Positions 54,552-64,000 are shown, counted from the first letter of the stretch. The stretch is 64,000 nucleotides of DNA from Hyphomicrobiales bacterium (GCA_900472575.1 UCIV01000010.1:186001-250000); one strand, 5' to 3'. The notes: a model not told the origin generated them from the sequence alone. Numbers and translations are program-made.

Positions 54552-55394
54552 TCACGGCGACTGCCTTTCGGCAAGCCCAAGCAGTCGTCTTGCCTGTTTC
54601 AAATGCGGTTTATCGATCATCCGGCCGTTGAAGTTAAGCACTCCCTGTCCCGGATTGGCGGAAAATGCGTCCACAATCGCCTGTGCTTGCGCCAATTCCT
54701 CGGCTGTCGGGGTGAATGCCGCATTGATGACGGGCAGCTGTTCGGGATGGATCGCCATCATGCCGGTAAAGCCGTCCCGTCTTGCACACCGGGCATAGAC
54801 GGCCAACCCGTCGAGATCACGAAATGCCGGATAGATCGTTTCGATTGCCTCCACGCCTGCGGCATGCGCGCCGAAGAGGGTGAGCGAGCGGAGCATCTCA
54901 TAGGGTGGCGTGTAGCGCCCGTCCTCCTCACGTGAACCGGTGGCGCCGATTGCGGCCGGAAGGTCTTCCGCGCCCCACGTGAGGCCAAGGATCAGATGCC
55001 GGACGCTGCGATAGCTGCCAAGCTCGAAGACCGCAGCAGGCGTTTCGGTGGCAATCGGCAGGACGGGAATGCCCGGCGCGCGCACCGCCAGCGCCTCGAC
55101 GCTTGCTCCACCCTCGGCTTTCGGCAGGATGAACGCATCGGGTGCTGCATCCTTCAATGCGTCGAGATCATCATCCATAAGGCCGCTGTCGAGCGGGTTT
55201 ATTCGCACGAAGAGTTTCCGGCCTCGCCTGTCGGAACGGAGAAATTCGGCGGTCATTTGCCTCGCCGTCGCTTTTGCCTCGAGCGCGACGGAATCCTCCA
55301 GGTCGAGGATCAGCGCATCGGCATTAAGCCCTAGCGCCTTTTCCACTCGGTCCGGCCGGTCACCGGGAACGAAGAGCAGGGAGCGCAATGTCAT
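54552..55394 (-). CDS. CitE-like CoA-ester lyase (HpcH/HpaI aldolase family)
   Basis: This 280-residue TIM barrel of the citrate lyase beta/malyl-CoA lyase group has the N-terminal LFVPGDRPDRVEKAL motif, DLEDSV with a metal-binding Asp/Glu, RINPLDS with the catalytic Arg, and LPIATETPAAVF plus LGLTWGAEDL. Such enzymes cleave or form malyl-, citramalyl- or methylmalyl-CoA. It ends an operon for leucine breakdown, overlapping the MaoC gene. In this place it could act on a hydroxyacyl-CoA from that pathway, possibly replacing HMG-CoA lyase, or on a side intermediate such as citramalyl-CoA. Confidence 0.85.
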   Translation of the reverse strand: MTLRSLLFVPGDRPDRVEKALGLNADALILDLEDSVALEAKATARQMTAEFLRSDRRGRKLFVRINPLDSGLMDDDLDALKDAAPDAFILPKAEGGASVEALAVRAPGIPVLPIATETPAAVFELGSYRSVRHLILGLTWGAEDLPAAIGATGSREEDGRYTPPYEMLRSLTLFGAHAAGVEAIETIYPAFRDLDGLAVYARCARRDGFTGMMAIHPEQLPVINAAFTPTAEELAQAQAIVDAFSANPGQGVLNFNGRMIDKPHLKQARRLLGLAERQSP

Positions 55395-55846
55395 TGCGGC
55401 CTCCGGTGAAGGAGGGCGCTGCGCAGGCATTGGCAGACGATCTCGTTACGCTGGTTGACCAGTTCATGGCGGAAGGTGACGATACCGGCTGCTGGTCGCG
55501 AACCGCTTTCCTTCAGCTCGACCACTTCGGTTTCCGCCCGCATCGTGTCGCCAATAAAGACCGGCTTGGGCATGGTGAGCTTGTCGTAACCCAGATTGGC
55601 AACGAGGGTTCCGAGCGTCGTGTCGCCGACGGAAAGCCCGACCATCAGCGCGAAGGTGAAGGTGCCGTTGACGATGATCCGGCCGAATTCGCTCGCCTTT
55701 GCCGCCTCGATATCGAGATGCAGCGGCTGTGGATTATGGGTCATGGTAGAGAAGAGGAGATTGTCGGTTTCCGTCACGGTGCGGCGGATCTCGTGGGCGA
55801 TCCGGTCACCGATGGTCCAGTCCTCGAAATAGCGTCCGGCCATCAT
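55391..55846 (-). CDS. MaoC family enoyl-CoA hydratase/dehydratase
   Basis: This 151-residue single hot-dog domain has the hydratase segment THNPQPLHLD (residues about 36-45), like mesaconyl/itaconyl-CoA hydratases. The NGTFTFALMVGLSVGD helix follows. It should add or remove water at a branched enoyl-CoA. It overlaps both the preceding carboxylase gene and the following CitE-like gene, so it is tightly tied to leucine catabolism. Hydration of 3-methylglutaconyl-CoA, normally done by a crotonase-fold enzyme not seen here, is a candidate reaction (inference). GGAG lies a few bases upstream of the two possible ATGs. Confidence 0.87.
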   Translation of the reverse strand: MMAGRYFEDWTIGDRIAHEIRRTVTETDNLLFSTMTHNPQPLHLDIEAAKASEFGRIIVNGTFTFALMVGLSVGDTTLGTLVANLGYDKLTMPKPVFIGDTMRAETEVVELKESGSRPAAGIVTFRHELVNQRNEIVCQCLRSALLHRRPQ

Positions 55847-57702
55847 TGGTCTCCTTCGATGCGCACGAGCAGGCTGCCTTCCGTAACCTGTGCGCCGGAC
55901 ATGACCTTGAGTTCCATAACGGTGCCGTCGAAAGGCGCACTCAACGTCTGTTCCATCTTCATTGCCTCGATCACCACGAGTGGCTGTCCGCGGACGACCC
56001 TCTCTCCCTCGCCGACCGATACGGTGATGACGGTGCCGGGCATGGGGGCGATGATCGCGCCATCCGCATGGTTGTGGCCTCCACCGGCGTGATCAGCGCG
56101 AGGTGAACTGAAAGGCCATGCCGCGCCATCGACAAAGACGACATCTGCGGGGCCATTACCGCTTCTGCGCCGGGAAGGGTCCAGGGTCACCAGATAGGGG
56201 CGACCGTCTATTTCCAGGCTCACCAGTCGAGAGGTTTCCGCGTTCAAGCGGAAGCCGATAAGCGCGGTCCATGGCTCCTGCGCCGCGGTCGGCAGGAGCG
56301 CCGCGGCAGCTGCCTGCAACACGCGCTCGTCGGGTTCCGTCGATGGAAAAAGATCGGCAAGATGGCGGGCGATGAAGCCGGTGTTGACGGCGCCCGCCAG
56401 GAAATCCGGGTGTTTCAAGGTGCGTGACAGAAAGGCGGCATTGGTGCGAACCGGCCAGATTTCGACGCTCGCCATGGCATGGGCAAGCGCATTTGCTGCC
56501 TGTCGGCGGCCTGGGGCATGGCTGATCAGCTTGGCGATCATCGGGTCGTAATGGGCGGTCACCTCGTCGCCTTGCTCGATGCCGCTATCGATACGCACGC
56601 TTGGCGGAAGATGCAGGTGCTCCAACCGGCCGGTGGAGGGCAGGAAATTGTTGGACGGGTTTTCGGCGTAAAGCCGCGCCTCCATCGCCCAGCCGTTGAT
56701 GGAAAGCTCGTCCTGCCTCAGTGGCAAGCGCTCGCCCGAAGCGACCCGGATCTGCCATTCCACCAGATCCTGCCCGGTAATTGCCTCGGTAACCGGATGT
56801 TCTACCTGCAGCCGCGTGTTCATTTCCATGAACCAGATGCGGTCGGCACGCAGTCCTTCGGAGGCATCGGCAATAAACTCAACCGTTCCGGCCCCGACAT
56901 ATTCCACCGCCCTTGCTGCTTTGACGGCGGCATCGCAGACGGCGTCGCGTGTGGCCTCGTCCATGCCCGGTGCTGGTGCTTCCTCGATCACCTTCTGATG
57001 GCGGCGTTGCAATGAGCAGTCGCGCTCGAAGAGATGCACGACATTGCCGAACGTATCGCCGAAAACCTGAACCTCGATATGTCGGGGCGACAGGATGTAT
57101 TTCTCGATCAGAACCCAGTCGTCACCGAAGGAGGAAGCGGCCTCGCGCCGGCAGCTTTCGAGTGCGGCGAGGAAATCGGAAGCCGTATCGACCCGCCGCA
57201 TGCCCTTGCCGCCGCCGCCTGCAACGGCCTTGATCAGCACCGGATAACCGATCGCATCGGCTTCCCGCTGCAGCCGGGCGGGATCCTGGTCCTCGCCGAG
57301 ATAACCCGGCGTGACCGGCACGTTTGCGGCAATCATCCGCTGCTTGGCGGCGTCCTTCAGCCCCATGGCGCGGATGGCGGCGGGCGGAGCGCCGACCCAG
57401 ATCAGCCCTTTCGCGATAACCGCCTCGGCGAATTCGGCATTTTCCGACAGAAACCCGTAGCCGGGATGAATCGCCTGAGCGCCTGTCTGTCGGGCCGCGT
57501 CGAGAATACGGTCATGGCGGAGATAGCTGTCTCGCGCCGCGGCTGGACCGATATGTACCGCTTGATCGGCCTCGCGCACAAAGGGCATGGCGGCATCTGC
57601 ATCGGAATATACGGCAATGGTGCGAATGCCGAGCCGGCTTGCGGTGCGGATGATGCGGCGGGCGATTTCTCCGCGATTGGCGATCAGCAGGCTTTCAATC
57701 AC
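55843..57702 (-). CDS. mccA: Methylcrotonyl-CoA carboxylase alpha subunit (biotin-containing)
   Basis: This 619-residue biotin carboxylase/biotin carrier has the ATP-grasp loop GGGGKGMRRV, an ERDCSLQRRHQKVIEE segment and EMNTRLQVEHPVTE, and a C-terminal biotinyl domain with EAMKME (K582). With MccB it carboxylates 3-methylcrotonyl-CoA to 3-methylglutaconyl-CoA in leucine degradation. Context (isovaleryl-CoA dehydrogenase and MccB genes directly upstream) separates it from the propionyl-type pccA at 3622-5640. It is 12 bases after mccB and overlaps the MaoC gene by 4 bases. Confidence 0.92.
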   Translation of the reverse strand: MIESLLIANRGEIARRIIRTASRLGIRTIAVYSDADAAMPFVREADQAVHIGPAAARDSYLRHDRILDAARQTGAQAIHPGYGFLSENAEFAEAVIAKGLIWVGAPPAAIRAMGLKDAAKQRMIAANVPVTPGYLGEDQDPARLQREADAIGYPVLIKAVAGGGGKGMRRVDTASDFLAALESCRREAASSFGDDWVLIEKYILSPRHIEVQVFGDTFGNVVHLFERDCSLQRRHQKVIEEAPAPGMDEATRDAVCDAAVKAARAVEYVGAGTVEFIADASEGLRADRIWFMEMNTRLQVEHPVTEAITGQDLVEWQIRVASGERLPLRQDELSINGWAMEARLYAENPSNNFLPSTGRLEHLHLPPSVRIDSGIEQGDEVTAHYDPMIAKLISHAPGRRQAANALAHAMASVEIWPVRTNAAFLSRTLKHPDFLAGAVNTGFIARHLADLFPSTEPDERVLQAAAAALLPTAAQEPWTALIGFRLNAETSRLVSLEIDGRPYLVTLDPSRRRSGNGPADVVFVDGAAWPFSSPRADHAGGGHNHADGAIIAPMPGTVITVSVGEGERVVRGQPLVVIEAMKMEQTLSAPFDGTVMELKVMSGAQVTEGSLLVRIEGDQ

Positions 57703-57714
57703 CGGTCATCCTCC

Positions 57715-59310
57715 TCACATCCTAAACAGGCCGAACTGCGCACGGTCGGGGATCGGCGCGTTCAGCACTGCGGAGAAGGCCAGCCCCAGCACGTCGCGGG
57801 TCTGGGCGGGATCGATTACGCCGTCGTCCCAAAGCCTGGCGGTTGCGTAATACGGATTGCCCTCGTCCTCGTATTTCTGCCGGATCGGGGTCTTGAAGGC
57901 TTCCGCTTCCGCTGCACTCCATGTCTCGGCATTGCGATGCACGGAGGCGAGGACGGATGCCGCCTGTTCGCCGCCCATGACGGAAATCCGCGCATTCGGC
58001 CATGAAAACAGGAAGCGTGGCTGGTAGGCGCGACCGCACATGCCGTAATTGCCGGCGCCGAAACTGCCGCCGATCAGCACGGTGATCTTTGGAACGGAAG
58101 CCGTTGCGACAGCCGTCACCAGCTTTGCACCGTTCTTGGCAATGCCTTCCGCCTCATATCTGCCGCCGACCATGAAGCCGGAAATATTCTGCAGGAACAG
58201 CAGCGGAATACGGCGCTGGCAGGCAAGCTCGATGAAATGCGCGCCCTTCAAGGCGCTTTCCGAAAACAGCACGCCATTATTCGCCAGAATGGCGACCGGA
58301 ATACCCCAGATGCGGGCGAAACCGCAGACGAGTGTCGATCCATAGAGAGGTTTGAACTCCTGCAATTCCGATCCGTCGACGATGTGGGCGATTACTTCGC
58401 GCACATCATAGGGCGTGCGCACATCCTGCGGCACGACGCCGTAAAGCTCTGAAGCTTCGAGCAGGGGAGGTCTTGGTTCCGCGATTTCGATATCGACTGC
58501 CTTTGGCCGGTTGAGGGTCGCGACGATATCCCGGACGATCAACAGCGCATGTTCGTCATTCTCGGCGACATGATCGACGACGCCGGATTTTCTTCCATGG
58601 GTTTCCGCGCCGCCCAGTTCCTCGGCCGAAATCACTTCACCGGTCGCGGCCTTCACCAGCGGCGGGCCGGCGAGGAAGATCGTGCCCTGATTGCGCACGA
58701 TCACCGTCTCGTCGGACATGGCCGGAACATAGGCGCCGCCCGCCGTGCAGCTTCCCATCACGCAGGCGATCTGCGCGATACCCGCCGCCGACATCTGCGC
58801 CTGATTGTAGAAGATCCGGCCGAAATGATCGCGGTCCGGAAAGACTTCCGCCTGATGCGGCAGGTTGGCCCCGCCGGAATCAACCAGATAGATGCAGGGC
58901 AGGCGGTTTTCAGAGGCGATCTCCTGTGCCCGCAAATGCTTCTTCACCGTCATCGGGAAATAGGCGCCGCCCTTCACCGTCGGGTCATGCGCGACGATCA
59001 TGCATTCGCGGCCCGACACCCGACCGATGCCGGTGATCATTCCAGCAGCCGGTGCTTCATCGCCATACATGCCGCCTGCTGCAAGCTGGCCGATTTCCAA
59101 GAGCGGCGAGCCGGGATCTAGCAGCCGCTGCACCCGGTCTCTGGGCAACAGCTTTCCGCGTGCGGCATGGCGCTCGCGATGGCTTTCCGATCCGCCGCGC
59201 GCAGCCGCCGCAACTTTCTCCCGCAGTTCTTCGGAAAGCGCGCGGTTATGCGCCTCATTGGCCTTGAAGCCTTCGGAATTGCGATCGAGCGTGGTCCGGA
59301 TCTGGGGCAT
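57715..59310 (-). CDS. mccB: Methylcrotonyl-CoA carboxylase beta subunit (carboxyltransferase)
   Basis: This 531-residue carboxyltransferase has the MCC-type features [37 protein letters not shown] and the C-terminal half with [23 protein letters not shown] and [16 protein letters not shown]. These differ from propionyl-type PccB (compare DVPGFLPGT in the copy at 5653-7185). It overlaps the isovaleryl-CoA dehydrogenase stop by one base (ATGA) and precedes mccA. Confidence 0.94.
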   Translation of the reverse strand: MPQIRTTLDRNSEGFKANEAHNRALSEELREKVAAAARGGSESHRERHAARGKLLPRDRVQRLLDPGSPLLEIGQLAAGGMYGDEAPAAGMITGIGRVSGRECMIVAHDPTVKGGAYFPMTVKKHLRAQEIASENRLPCIYLVDSGGANLPHQAEVFPDRDHFGRIFYNQAQMSAAGIAQIACVMGSCTAGGAYVPAMSDETVIVRNQGTIFLAGPPLVKAATGEVISAEELGGAETHGRKSGVVDHVAENDEHALLIVRDIVATLNRPKAVDIEIAEPRPPLLEASELYGVVPQDVRTPYDVREVIAHIVDGSELQEFKPLYGSTLVCGFARIWGIPVAILANNGVLFSESALKGAHFIELACQRRIPLLFLQNISGFMVGGRYEAEGIAKNGAKLVTAVATASVPKITVLIGGSFGAGNYGMCGRAYQPRFLFSWPNARISVMGGEQAASVLASVHRNAETWSAAEAEAFKTPIRQKYEDEGNPYYATARLWDDGVIDPAQTRDVLGLAFSAVLNAPIPDRAQFGLFRM

Positions 59311-60473
59311 CAGCCGTTGCCCCCCGCACCAATCACTTCCCGGCCGATCAGCATGCGGCGCACTTCATTGGTGCCGGCACCGATATCGAGCAGCTTGGCG
59401 TCGCGCCAGAAACGCTCCACCGGCCAATCCTTCGTATAGCCCGCGCCTCCGAGCGCCTGGATAGCCTGTTCGGCGACCTTTACTGCGCTTTCCGACGCAT
59501 AGAGGACGGCACCGGCGGCGTCCTGCCTTGTTGTGCGGCCTGCATCGCAGGCGCGTGCCACGGCATAGACATAGGCCCGGGCTGAGTTCAGCGCCACGAC
59601 CATATCGGCGACCTTGGCCTGCATCAGCTGGAAACTGCCGATCGGCACTCCGAACTGTTTTCGCTCCCGCAGGTAAGGCAACACGACATCGAGGCAGGCC
59701 TGCATGATGCCGAGCTGGATGCCGGACAGCACGACCCGCTCGTAATCGAGGCCGGACATCAGCACTTTCGCGCCGCCGTTCAGCGGTCCCATGAGATTTT
59801 CCTGCGGCACGAAGCAGTCGTTGAAAACGAGCTCGGCGGTCGGCGAGCCGCGCATGCCGACCTTGTCGATCTTCTGGCCGATGGAAAAACCGGCAAAACC
59901 CTTCTCGATCAGGAAGGCGGTGATGCCCTTCGATCCGGCGTCGGGTTCCGTCTTGGCGTAGACGACGAGGGTCTGGGCATAGGGCGCATTGGTGATCCAG
60001 AATTTGGTGCCGTTCAGGCGAAAGCCGCCTTCGACCCTGTCGGCTCGCAATCGCATGGAGACGACATCCGAACCTGCACCTGTCTCCGACATGGCGAGGC
60101 TTCCGACATGGTCTCCGGAAATCAGGCCGGGGAGATATCTTGCCTTCTGATCGGGCGTTGCCCAGCGTGCGATCTGGTTGATGCAGAGGTTGGAATGCGC
60201 TCCGTAGGACAGGCCAACGGAGGCCGAGGCGCGGCTTACCTCCTCGCAGGCGATGACATGTTCCAGATAACCCAGTCCAAGCCCGCCATCGTCTTCCGCA
60301 ACCGTGATGCCATGCAGCCCGAGCGCACCCATTTCCGGCCAGAGTTCGATGGGAAAGCGATCCTTCGCATCGATTTCGGCGGCGATTGGCACAATGCGTT
60401 CGCGCGCAAAACGCTGCGTCGTCTCGCGGATCGAGCGAGCCATATCGCTAAGGCCAAAATCCATGTCAGTCAT
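59310..60473 (-). CDS. ivd: Isovaleryl-CoA dehydrogenase
   Basis: This 387-residue FAD acyl-CoA dehydrogenase oxidises isovaleryl-CoA to 3-methylcrotonyl-CoA. Signatures are [15 protein letters not shown] (FAD), FWITNAP and the C-terminal [32 protein letters not shown] region. The catalytic base is E245 in [11 protein letters not shown], the position characteristic of isovaleryl-CoA dehydrogenase rather than the C-terminal Glu of straight-chain enzymes. The ATG at 60473 has a strong GGGAGGAGG; the open frame upstream to 60716 overlaps the lpd gene and is rejected. Confidence 0.94.
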   Translation of the reverse strand: MTDMDFGLSDMARSIRETTQRFARERIVPIAAEIDAKDRFPIELWPEMGALGLHGITVAEDDGGLGLGYLEHVIACEEVSRASASVGLSYGAHSNLCINQIARWATPDQKARYLPGLISGDHVGSLAMSETGAGSDVVSMRLRADRVEGGFRLNGTKFWITNAPYAQTLVVYAKTEPDAGSKGITAFLIEKGFAGFSIGQKIDKVGMRGSPTAELVFNDCFVPQENLMGPLNGGAKVLMSGLDYERVVLSGIQLGIMQACLDVVLPYLRERKQFGVPIGSFQLMQAKVADMVVALNSARAYVYAVARACDAGRTTRQDAAGAVLYASESAVKVAEQAIQALGGAGYTKDWPVERFWRDAKLLDIGAGTNEVRRMLIGREVIGAGGNG

Positions 60474-60501
60474 CGGGCCTCCTCCCAGATAGCCGTTCCG
60501 T

Positions 60502-61896
60502 TTAGATATGCAGCGCGTGTCCCATCGCCTTGAGCGCCGCCTCCTGCAGGGCTTCGCTGCGTGTCGGATGGACATGGATCGTGCCGGCGATATCCTCCAG
60601 CCGAGCCCCCATCTCGATTGCCAGCGAAAATGCCGCCGAAAGTTCGGATACGCCTGACCCGACCGCCTGCAGCCCCAGTACGAGATTGGTATCGGCCCGC
60701 GCCACAATGCGGACAAAACCGTCTTCGTCCTGCATCGTCATCGCCCTTCCATTGGCGGTGAAGGGGAACTGCCCGACCTTCACTTCGTAGCCTTGAGCGC
60801 GTGCTTCTGCCGGTGAAAGCCCGGCGCTGACGATTTCCGGATCGGTGAAGCAGATCGAGGGGATGGAGCGCTTGTCCCAGGCGCGCTTTTTCCCCGCAAC
60901 TATCTCCGCCACCATCTCGCCCTGCGCGATGGCGCGATGCGCCAGCATCGGTTCGCCGGTGACATCGCCGATCGCATAGACGCCACGCATCGAAGTGCGA
61001 CAGCGATCGTCGATACGCAGGTATGGACCGGATCGATCGAGATCGAGGTCTTCAAGCCCGGACCCGACGCTGCGCGGACGGCGGCCGACGGCAACGAGGA
61101 TATGATCTGCCGGCAGTTCCTGCCGTCTATCCGGTCCTTCGACAACCAGCGCATCGCCCTTCTCGGAAAGCCCGATCGCTTTGGTGTTGGTGAAAAGCCT
61201 GATGCCGCGCTCAGTCAGCCTGCGTGTCACAGGCTTGATCAGGTCGGCATCGTAGATCGGCAGGATCTGCGCCGTCGCTTCCACCACGGTTACCTCCGAT
61301 CCGAGCTTCGCAAAAGCGGTGCCGAGCTCCAGCCCGATATAACCGCCGCCGACCACGATGAGCCTGTTCGGCACTTGCCTAAGCGACAGTGCTTCGGTCG
61401 AGGAGATGACGGGTCCACCGAAGGGCAGGGCTGGAAGTTCGACCGGGTCGGAGCCTGTGGCGATCACCACGGTTTCCGCGCGAACGATCTGCTGGCCGGT
61501 TTCGGTTTCCACCTCCACCGTCTTGCCGTCACGGAAACGGGCGCGGCCGGAAACGATCTTGACGCGGGCCCTCTGCAACAGGCCGGAAACACCGCTTGTC
61601 AGCCGCCCGACAATGCCGTCCTTCCAGGTCATGGTGCCGGCAAGATCGATCGACGGTTGATCGACGCGAATGCCCATTGCATTGCGTCCGCCTGCCATCT
61701 GCCGTGTTGCATCAAAAACCTCCGCCGCGTGTATCAGCGCCTTGGAAGGGATGCAGCCGATGGTGAGGCAGGTGCCGCCGGGCTTGGCAGCCTCGACGAT
61801 GACCGTATCGATGCCGAGCTGGCCGGCGCGGATGGCGCAGGCATAACCGCCGGGGCCGGCGCCGATGACGAGAAGCTTGCAGGAAATCTCTTTCAT
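60502..61896 (-). CDS. lpdA: Dihydrolipoyl dehydrogenase (E3 of the branched-chain 2-oxoacid dehydrogenase complex)
   Basis: This 464-residue FAD disulfide oxidoreductase re-oxidises dihydrolipoamide on E2 with NAD. The FAD loop GAGPGGYACAIRA is at 12-24 and the redox disulfide is C43-C48 in GGTCLTIGCIPSKAL (the usual Asn-Val after Leu is Thr-Ile here). The NAD loop GGGYIGLELG is followed by the C-terminal HVHPTRSE with H443 and E448 as the catalytic pair. It follows the E2 gene by 3 bases, which assigns it to BCKDH rather than pyruvate dehydrogenase. Confidence 0.94.
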   Translation of the reverse strand: MKEISCKLLVIGAGPGGYACAIRAGQLGIDTVIVEAAKPGGTCLTIGCIPSKALIHAAEVFDATRQMAGGRNAMGIRVDQPSIDLAGTMTWKDGIVGRLTSGVSGLLQRARVKIVSGRARFRDGKTVEVETETGQQIVRAETVVIATGSDPVELPALPFGGPVISSTEALSLRQVPNRLIVVGGGYIGLELGTAFAKLGSEVTVVEATAQILPIYDADLIKPVTRRLTERGIRLFTNTKAIGLSEKGDALVVEGPDRRQELPADHILVAVGRRPRSVGSGLEDLDLDRSGPYLRIDDRCRTSMRGVYAIGDVTGEPMLAHRAIAQGEMVAEIVAGKKRAWDKRSIPSICFTDPEIVSAGLSPAEARAQGYEVKVGQFPFTANGRAMTMQDEDGFVRIVARADTNLVLGLQAVGSGVSELSAAFSLAIEMGARLEDIAGTIHVHPTRSEALQEAALKAMGHALHI

Positions 61897-61899
61897 GGC

Positions 61900-63162
61900 T
61901 CACCCTTCGATGAAGATCAGGGCTGGAGTTTCAAGCAGTGTGCGCAGGCGCTGGATAAAGGTTGCCGCGTCAAAACCGTCTATGATGCGGTGGTCGAAGC
62001 TGGAGGAGAGGTTCATCATCTTGCGCGGCACGAATTGCGCCCCATCCCAGAGCGGGCGGGTGGCGATCTTGTTGACGCCGACGATCGCCACTTCCGGATG
62101 ATTGATGACCGGCGTTGAGACGATGCCGCCGAGCGCGCCGAGCGAACTGATGGTGATGGTCGAACCGGTCAGCTCGTCACGCGTGGCGGTACCGGAACGG
62201 GCGGCCTCCGCCAGCCGGTTCATTTCCGTTGCGCAATCCCAGATACTGCGTGCTTCTGCGTGCCTGACGACCGGTACGGTGAGGCCTGACGGTGTCTGGG
62301 TGGCGATACCGATATTCACCGCGCCGGACCGGGTCAGCATACCGGCATCATCATCGAATGTAGCGTTGATGTCGGGCTGATCGGTTACCGCCTTGACCAT
62401 TGCCCGCATCAGGAAAGGAAGGAGCGTGAGTTTCGGTTGGTCGGGCTTGCGCGCACTGTTCATCGTCGCCCGCAACTCCTCCAGCGCCGTCACGTCGACC
62501 TCTTCCACATAGGTGATATGAGGGATGCGCGAGGTGGAAAGCGTCATCTTCTCGGCGATGCGGCGGCGAAGGCCGGTGAGCTTGATCTCCTCCTTCGAGG
62601 TCTTCCTGGCAAAACCCTTCTGCGGGGCCGGTGCCTCCTTGCCATGGGCAAGGAATTGCTCGACATCCTCGCGCAGGATGCGCCCGGCCGGCCCCGTTCC
62701 GCTCAACTGGCGAAGGTCTATGCCGTTGTCTCGTGCCAGCAGCCGCACCGATGGAGCGGCAAGCGGCTTGTCCATCTCCGTTGATAGGGTTGAAGAGAGG
62801 GACGGTGCCGGTGACGTAACGGGCGTGGCAGGTTTCGTTGGTTTTTCAGCGGGCTCGGCCTTCTCTGGCCTAGGTTCTTCGGCCTTGACCGGCTCAGGAG
62901 CGGTGACTTCGTTGTTGCCACCTTCCGTCTCGATCCGGATCAGCGGTGCCCGGACTGCGATCGTGTCGCCGATCTCGCCGCCGAGCCAGATCACGGTTCC
63001 GCTGACGGGGGTAGGAATTTCCACCGTCGCCTTGTCGGTCATCACGGCGGCGACCGTCATGTCCTCGCGCACGGGATCGCCGACCTTCACCAGCCATTCG
63101 ACAAGCTCGGCTTCGGCAACGCCTTCGCCGACATCCGGCATCTTGATGGTGAACTCGCCCAT
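61900..63162 (-). CDS. bkdB: Branched-chain 2-oxoacid dehydrogenase E2 (lipoamide acyltransferase)
   Basis: This 420-residue E2 has one lipoyl domain with K44 (MTDKATVEIP), a long Pro/Ala/Glu/Lys-rich linker (about 85-125), a peripheral subunit-binding domain (about 138-175, SVRLLARDNGIDLRQL) and a catalytic acyltransferase core ending in SFDHRIIDG with H391 and D395. It transfers the branched acyl group from E1 via lipoamide to CoA, giving isovaleryl-, isobutyryl- or 2-methylbutyryl-CoA. The gene lies between E1-beta (4-base gap) and E3, the usual bkd order. Confidence 0.94.
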   Translation of the reverse strand: MGEFTIKMPDVGEGVAEAELVEWLVKVGDPVREDMTVAAVMTDKATVEIPTPVSGTVIWLGGEIGDTIAVRAPLIRIETEGGNNEVTAPEPVKAEEPRPEKAEPAEKPTKPATPVTSPAPSLSSTLSTEMDKPLAAPSVRLLARDNGIDLRQLSGTGPAGRILREDVEQFLAHGKEAPAPQKGFARKTSKEEIKLTGLRRRIAEKMTLSTSRIPHITYVEEVDVTALEELRATMNSARKPDQPKLTLLPFLMRAMVKAVTDQPDINATFDDDAGMLTRSGAVNIGIATQTPSGLTVPVVRHAEARSIWDCATEMNRLAEAARSGTATRDELTGSTITISSLGALGGIVSTPVINHPEVAIVGVNKIATRPLWDGAQFVPRKMMNLSSSFDHRIIDGFDAATFIQRLRTLLETPALIFIEG

Positions 63163-63165
63163 GGC

Positions 63166-64000
63166 TCAGGCCTCCATGACGTCGGTCAGCGCGCGCCCGA
63201 CGCGGGCGGGGCCGGGAAAATAGTCCCATTCCTGCGCATGCGGGTAAGGCGTATCCCAGCCGGCGACGCGCATGACCGGGGCTTCGAGATGATAGAAGCA
63301 ATGTTCCTGCACCAATGCTGCGATCTCCCCGCCGAAGCCGGAGGTGAGCGTTGCTTCATGCACGATAACGCAGCGCCCTGTCTTGGAGACCGACCTCACG
63401 ATCGCATCTAGATCGAGCGGCAGAAGGCTTCTGAGATCGATGACTTCGGCATCAATGCCGGTATCTTCGGCGGCGGCGAGTGCCACATGCACCATCGTGC
63501 CATAGGCAATCACGGTGACGGCCGAACCTTGCCGGCGCACTTCCGCCCTGCCGATCGGGATCGAATAATAGCCATCCGGCACATCGCCGAGTGAGTGTTT
63601 CGACCAAGGGGTGACCGGCCGTTCGTGATGCCCGTCGAACGGGCCGTTATAGAGCCGCTTCGGTTCGAGGAACATCACCGGGTCGGGATCTTCGATCGCG
63701 GCAATCAGCAGGCCCTTGGCATCATAGGGATTGGATGGCACGACGACCTTGAGGCCGCAGACGTGGGTGAACAGAGCTTCCGGGCTCTGGCTATGGGTCT
63801 GTCCGCCAAAAATACCGCCGCCGGTCGGCATGCGCACGACGATCGGACAAGTGAAATCGCCGTTGGAGCGATAGCGGATGCGCGCGGCCTCCTGCGTCAG
63901 CTGGTCATAGGCGGGGTACATATAGTCGGCGAACTGGATTTCGACGCAGGGTTTCAGCCCATAGGCGGCCATGCCGATGGCGGTGCCGACGATGCCGGAT
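63166..64000 (-). CDS. bkdA2: Branched-chain 2-oxoacid dehydrogenase E1 beta subunit (N-terminal part outside the window)
   Basis: About 278 residues are visible; the frame remains open through an EAGIVGTAIGMAAYGLKP-like segment to the right edge, so the ATG inside the window (63972) is internal. Typical transketolase-like E1-beta features are present: EIQFADYMYPAYDQL, RMPTGGGIFGGQTHSQSPEALF, HEATLTSGFGGEIAA and the C-terminal GWDTPYPHAQEWDYFPG. With E1-alpha, presumably just outside, it performs the thiamine diphosphate-dependent decarboxylation. It is the first visible gene of the leucine catabolic operon. Confidence 0.93.
   Translation of the reverse strand, partial: SGIVGTAIGMAAYGLKPCVEIQFADYMYPAYDQLTQEAARIRYRSNGDFTCPIVVRMPTGGGIFGGQTHSQSPEALFTHVCGLKVVVPSNPYDAKGLLIAAIEDPDPVMFLEPKRLYNGPFDGHHERPVTPWSKHSLGDVPDGYYSIPIGRAEVRRQGSAVTVIAYGTMVHVALAAAEDTGIDAEVIDLRSLLPLDLDAIVRSVSKTGRCVIVHEATLTSGFGGEIAALVQEHCFYHLEAPVMRVAGWDTPYPHAQEWDYFPGPARVGRALTDVMEA

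Overview
The window reads as a catabolic stretch of an alphaproteobacterial chromosome or chromid, most likely Rhizobiales (Rhizobium/Agrobacterium group). The reasons are the high-GC codon use with strong third-position bias, dense operons with ATGA overlaps, three Opp/Dpp-type ABC importers within about 34 kb, and many FCD-type GntR regulators. No rRNA, tRNA, CRISPR array, phage or insertion sequence was seen.

Left part (1-9572): a cut TetR regulator, a GntR regulator divergent from D-galactonate dehydratase (dgoD), a small one-helix membrane ORF, a 2H phosphoesterase, propionyl-CoA carboxylase (pccA, pccB) and a Prc/Tsp-type periplasmic protease. Cluster A (9604-19672) has a LysR regulator facing a long operon: substrate-binding protein, DapA-family aldolase, two nucleoside hydrolases, two permeases, a fused double ATPase and a PfkB sugar kinase. 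This looks like import and cleavage of a nucleoside or other N-riboside followed by ribose phosphorylation.

Cluster B (19684-32889) is organised around a GntR regulator (22479-23168) and two copies of a palindrome, AATTGCATGCAAT. To the left lie a gamma-glutamyltransferase-family enzyme and a cytosine-deaminase-like amidohydrolase. To the right lie a complete Opp-type importer, two more cytosine-deaminase-like amidohydrolases and a chlorohydrolase-like protein that lacks the usual HxH metal motif. The substrate is unknown; a cyclic amide, N-heterocycle or gamma-glutamyl conjugate is the best guess.

Cluster C (33361-44817) holds a four-carbon acid sugar kinase (DUF1537) with its GntR regulator, a tight operon of a cytosolic sialidase-fold protein, a PdxA2-type dehydrogenase and an Fe-dependent alcohol dehydrogenase, and a divergent importer operon ending in an N-acetylneuraminate-lyase-family aldolase. 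My main hypothesis is that this set degrades a glycoside of a 3-deoxy-2-ulosonic or ulosaric acid. For Dha (3-deoxy-D-lyxo-heptulosaric acid, a rhamnogalacturonan-II sugar), aldol cleavage followed by aldehyde reduction would give exactly D-threonate. D-threonate is the known substrate of the kinase plus PdxA2 route to dihydroxyacetone phosphate.

Cluster D (45137-53317) is an L-rhamnose locus of enteric design: fucO, a RhaR-like AraC regulator, rhaB, rhaA, rhaD, rhaM and tpiA, preceded by a hydratase-family gene. L-rhamnose would go to rhamnulose, rhamnulose-1-phosphate, then DHAP plus lactaldehyde; TpiA and FucO handle the two products. The right end (53409-64000, minus strand) is a branched-chain amino acid operon: BCKDH E1-beta (cut by the window edge), E2, E3, isovaleryl-CoA dehydrogenase, methylcrotonyl-CoA carboxylase beta and alpha, a MaoC hydratase, a CitE-like lyase, and then ilvE.
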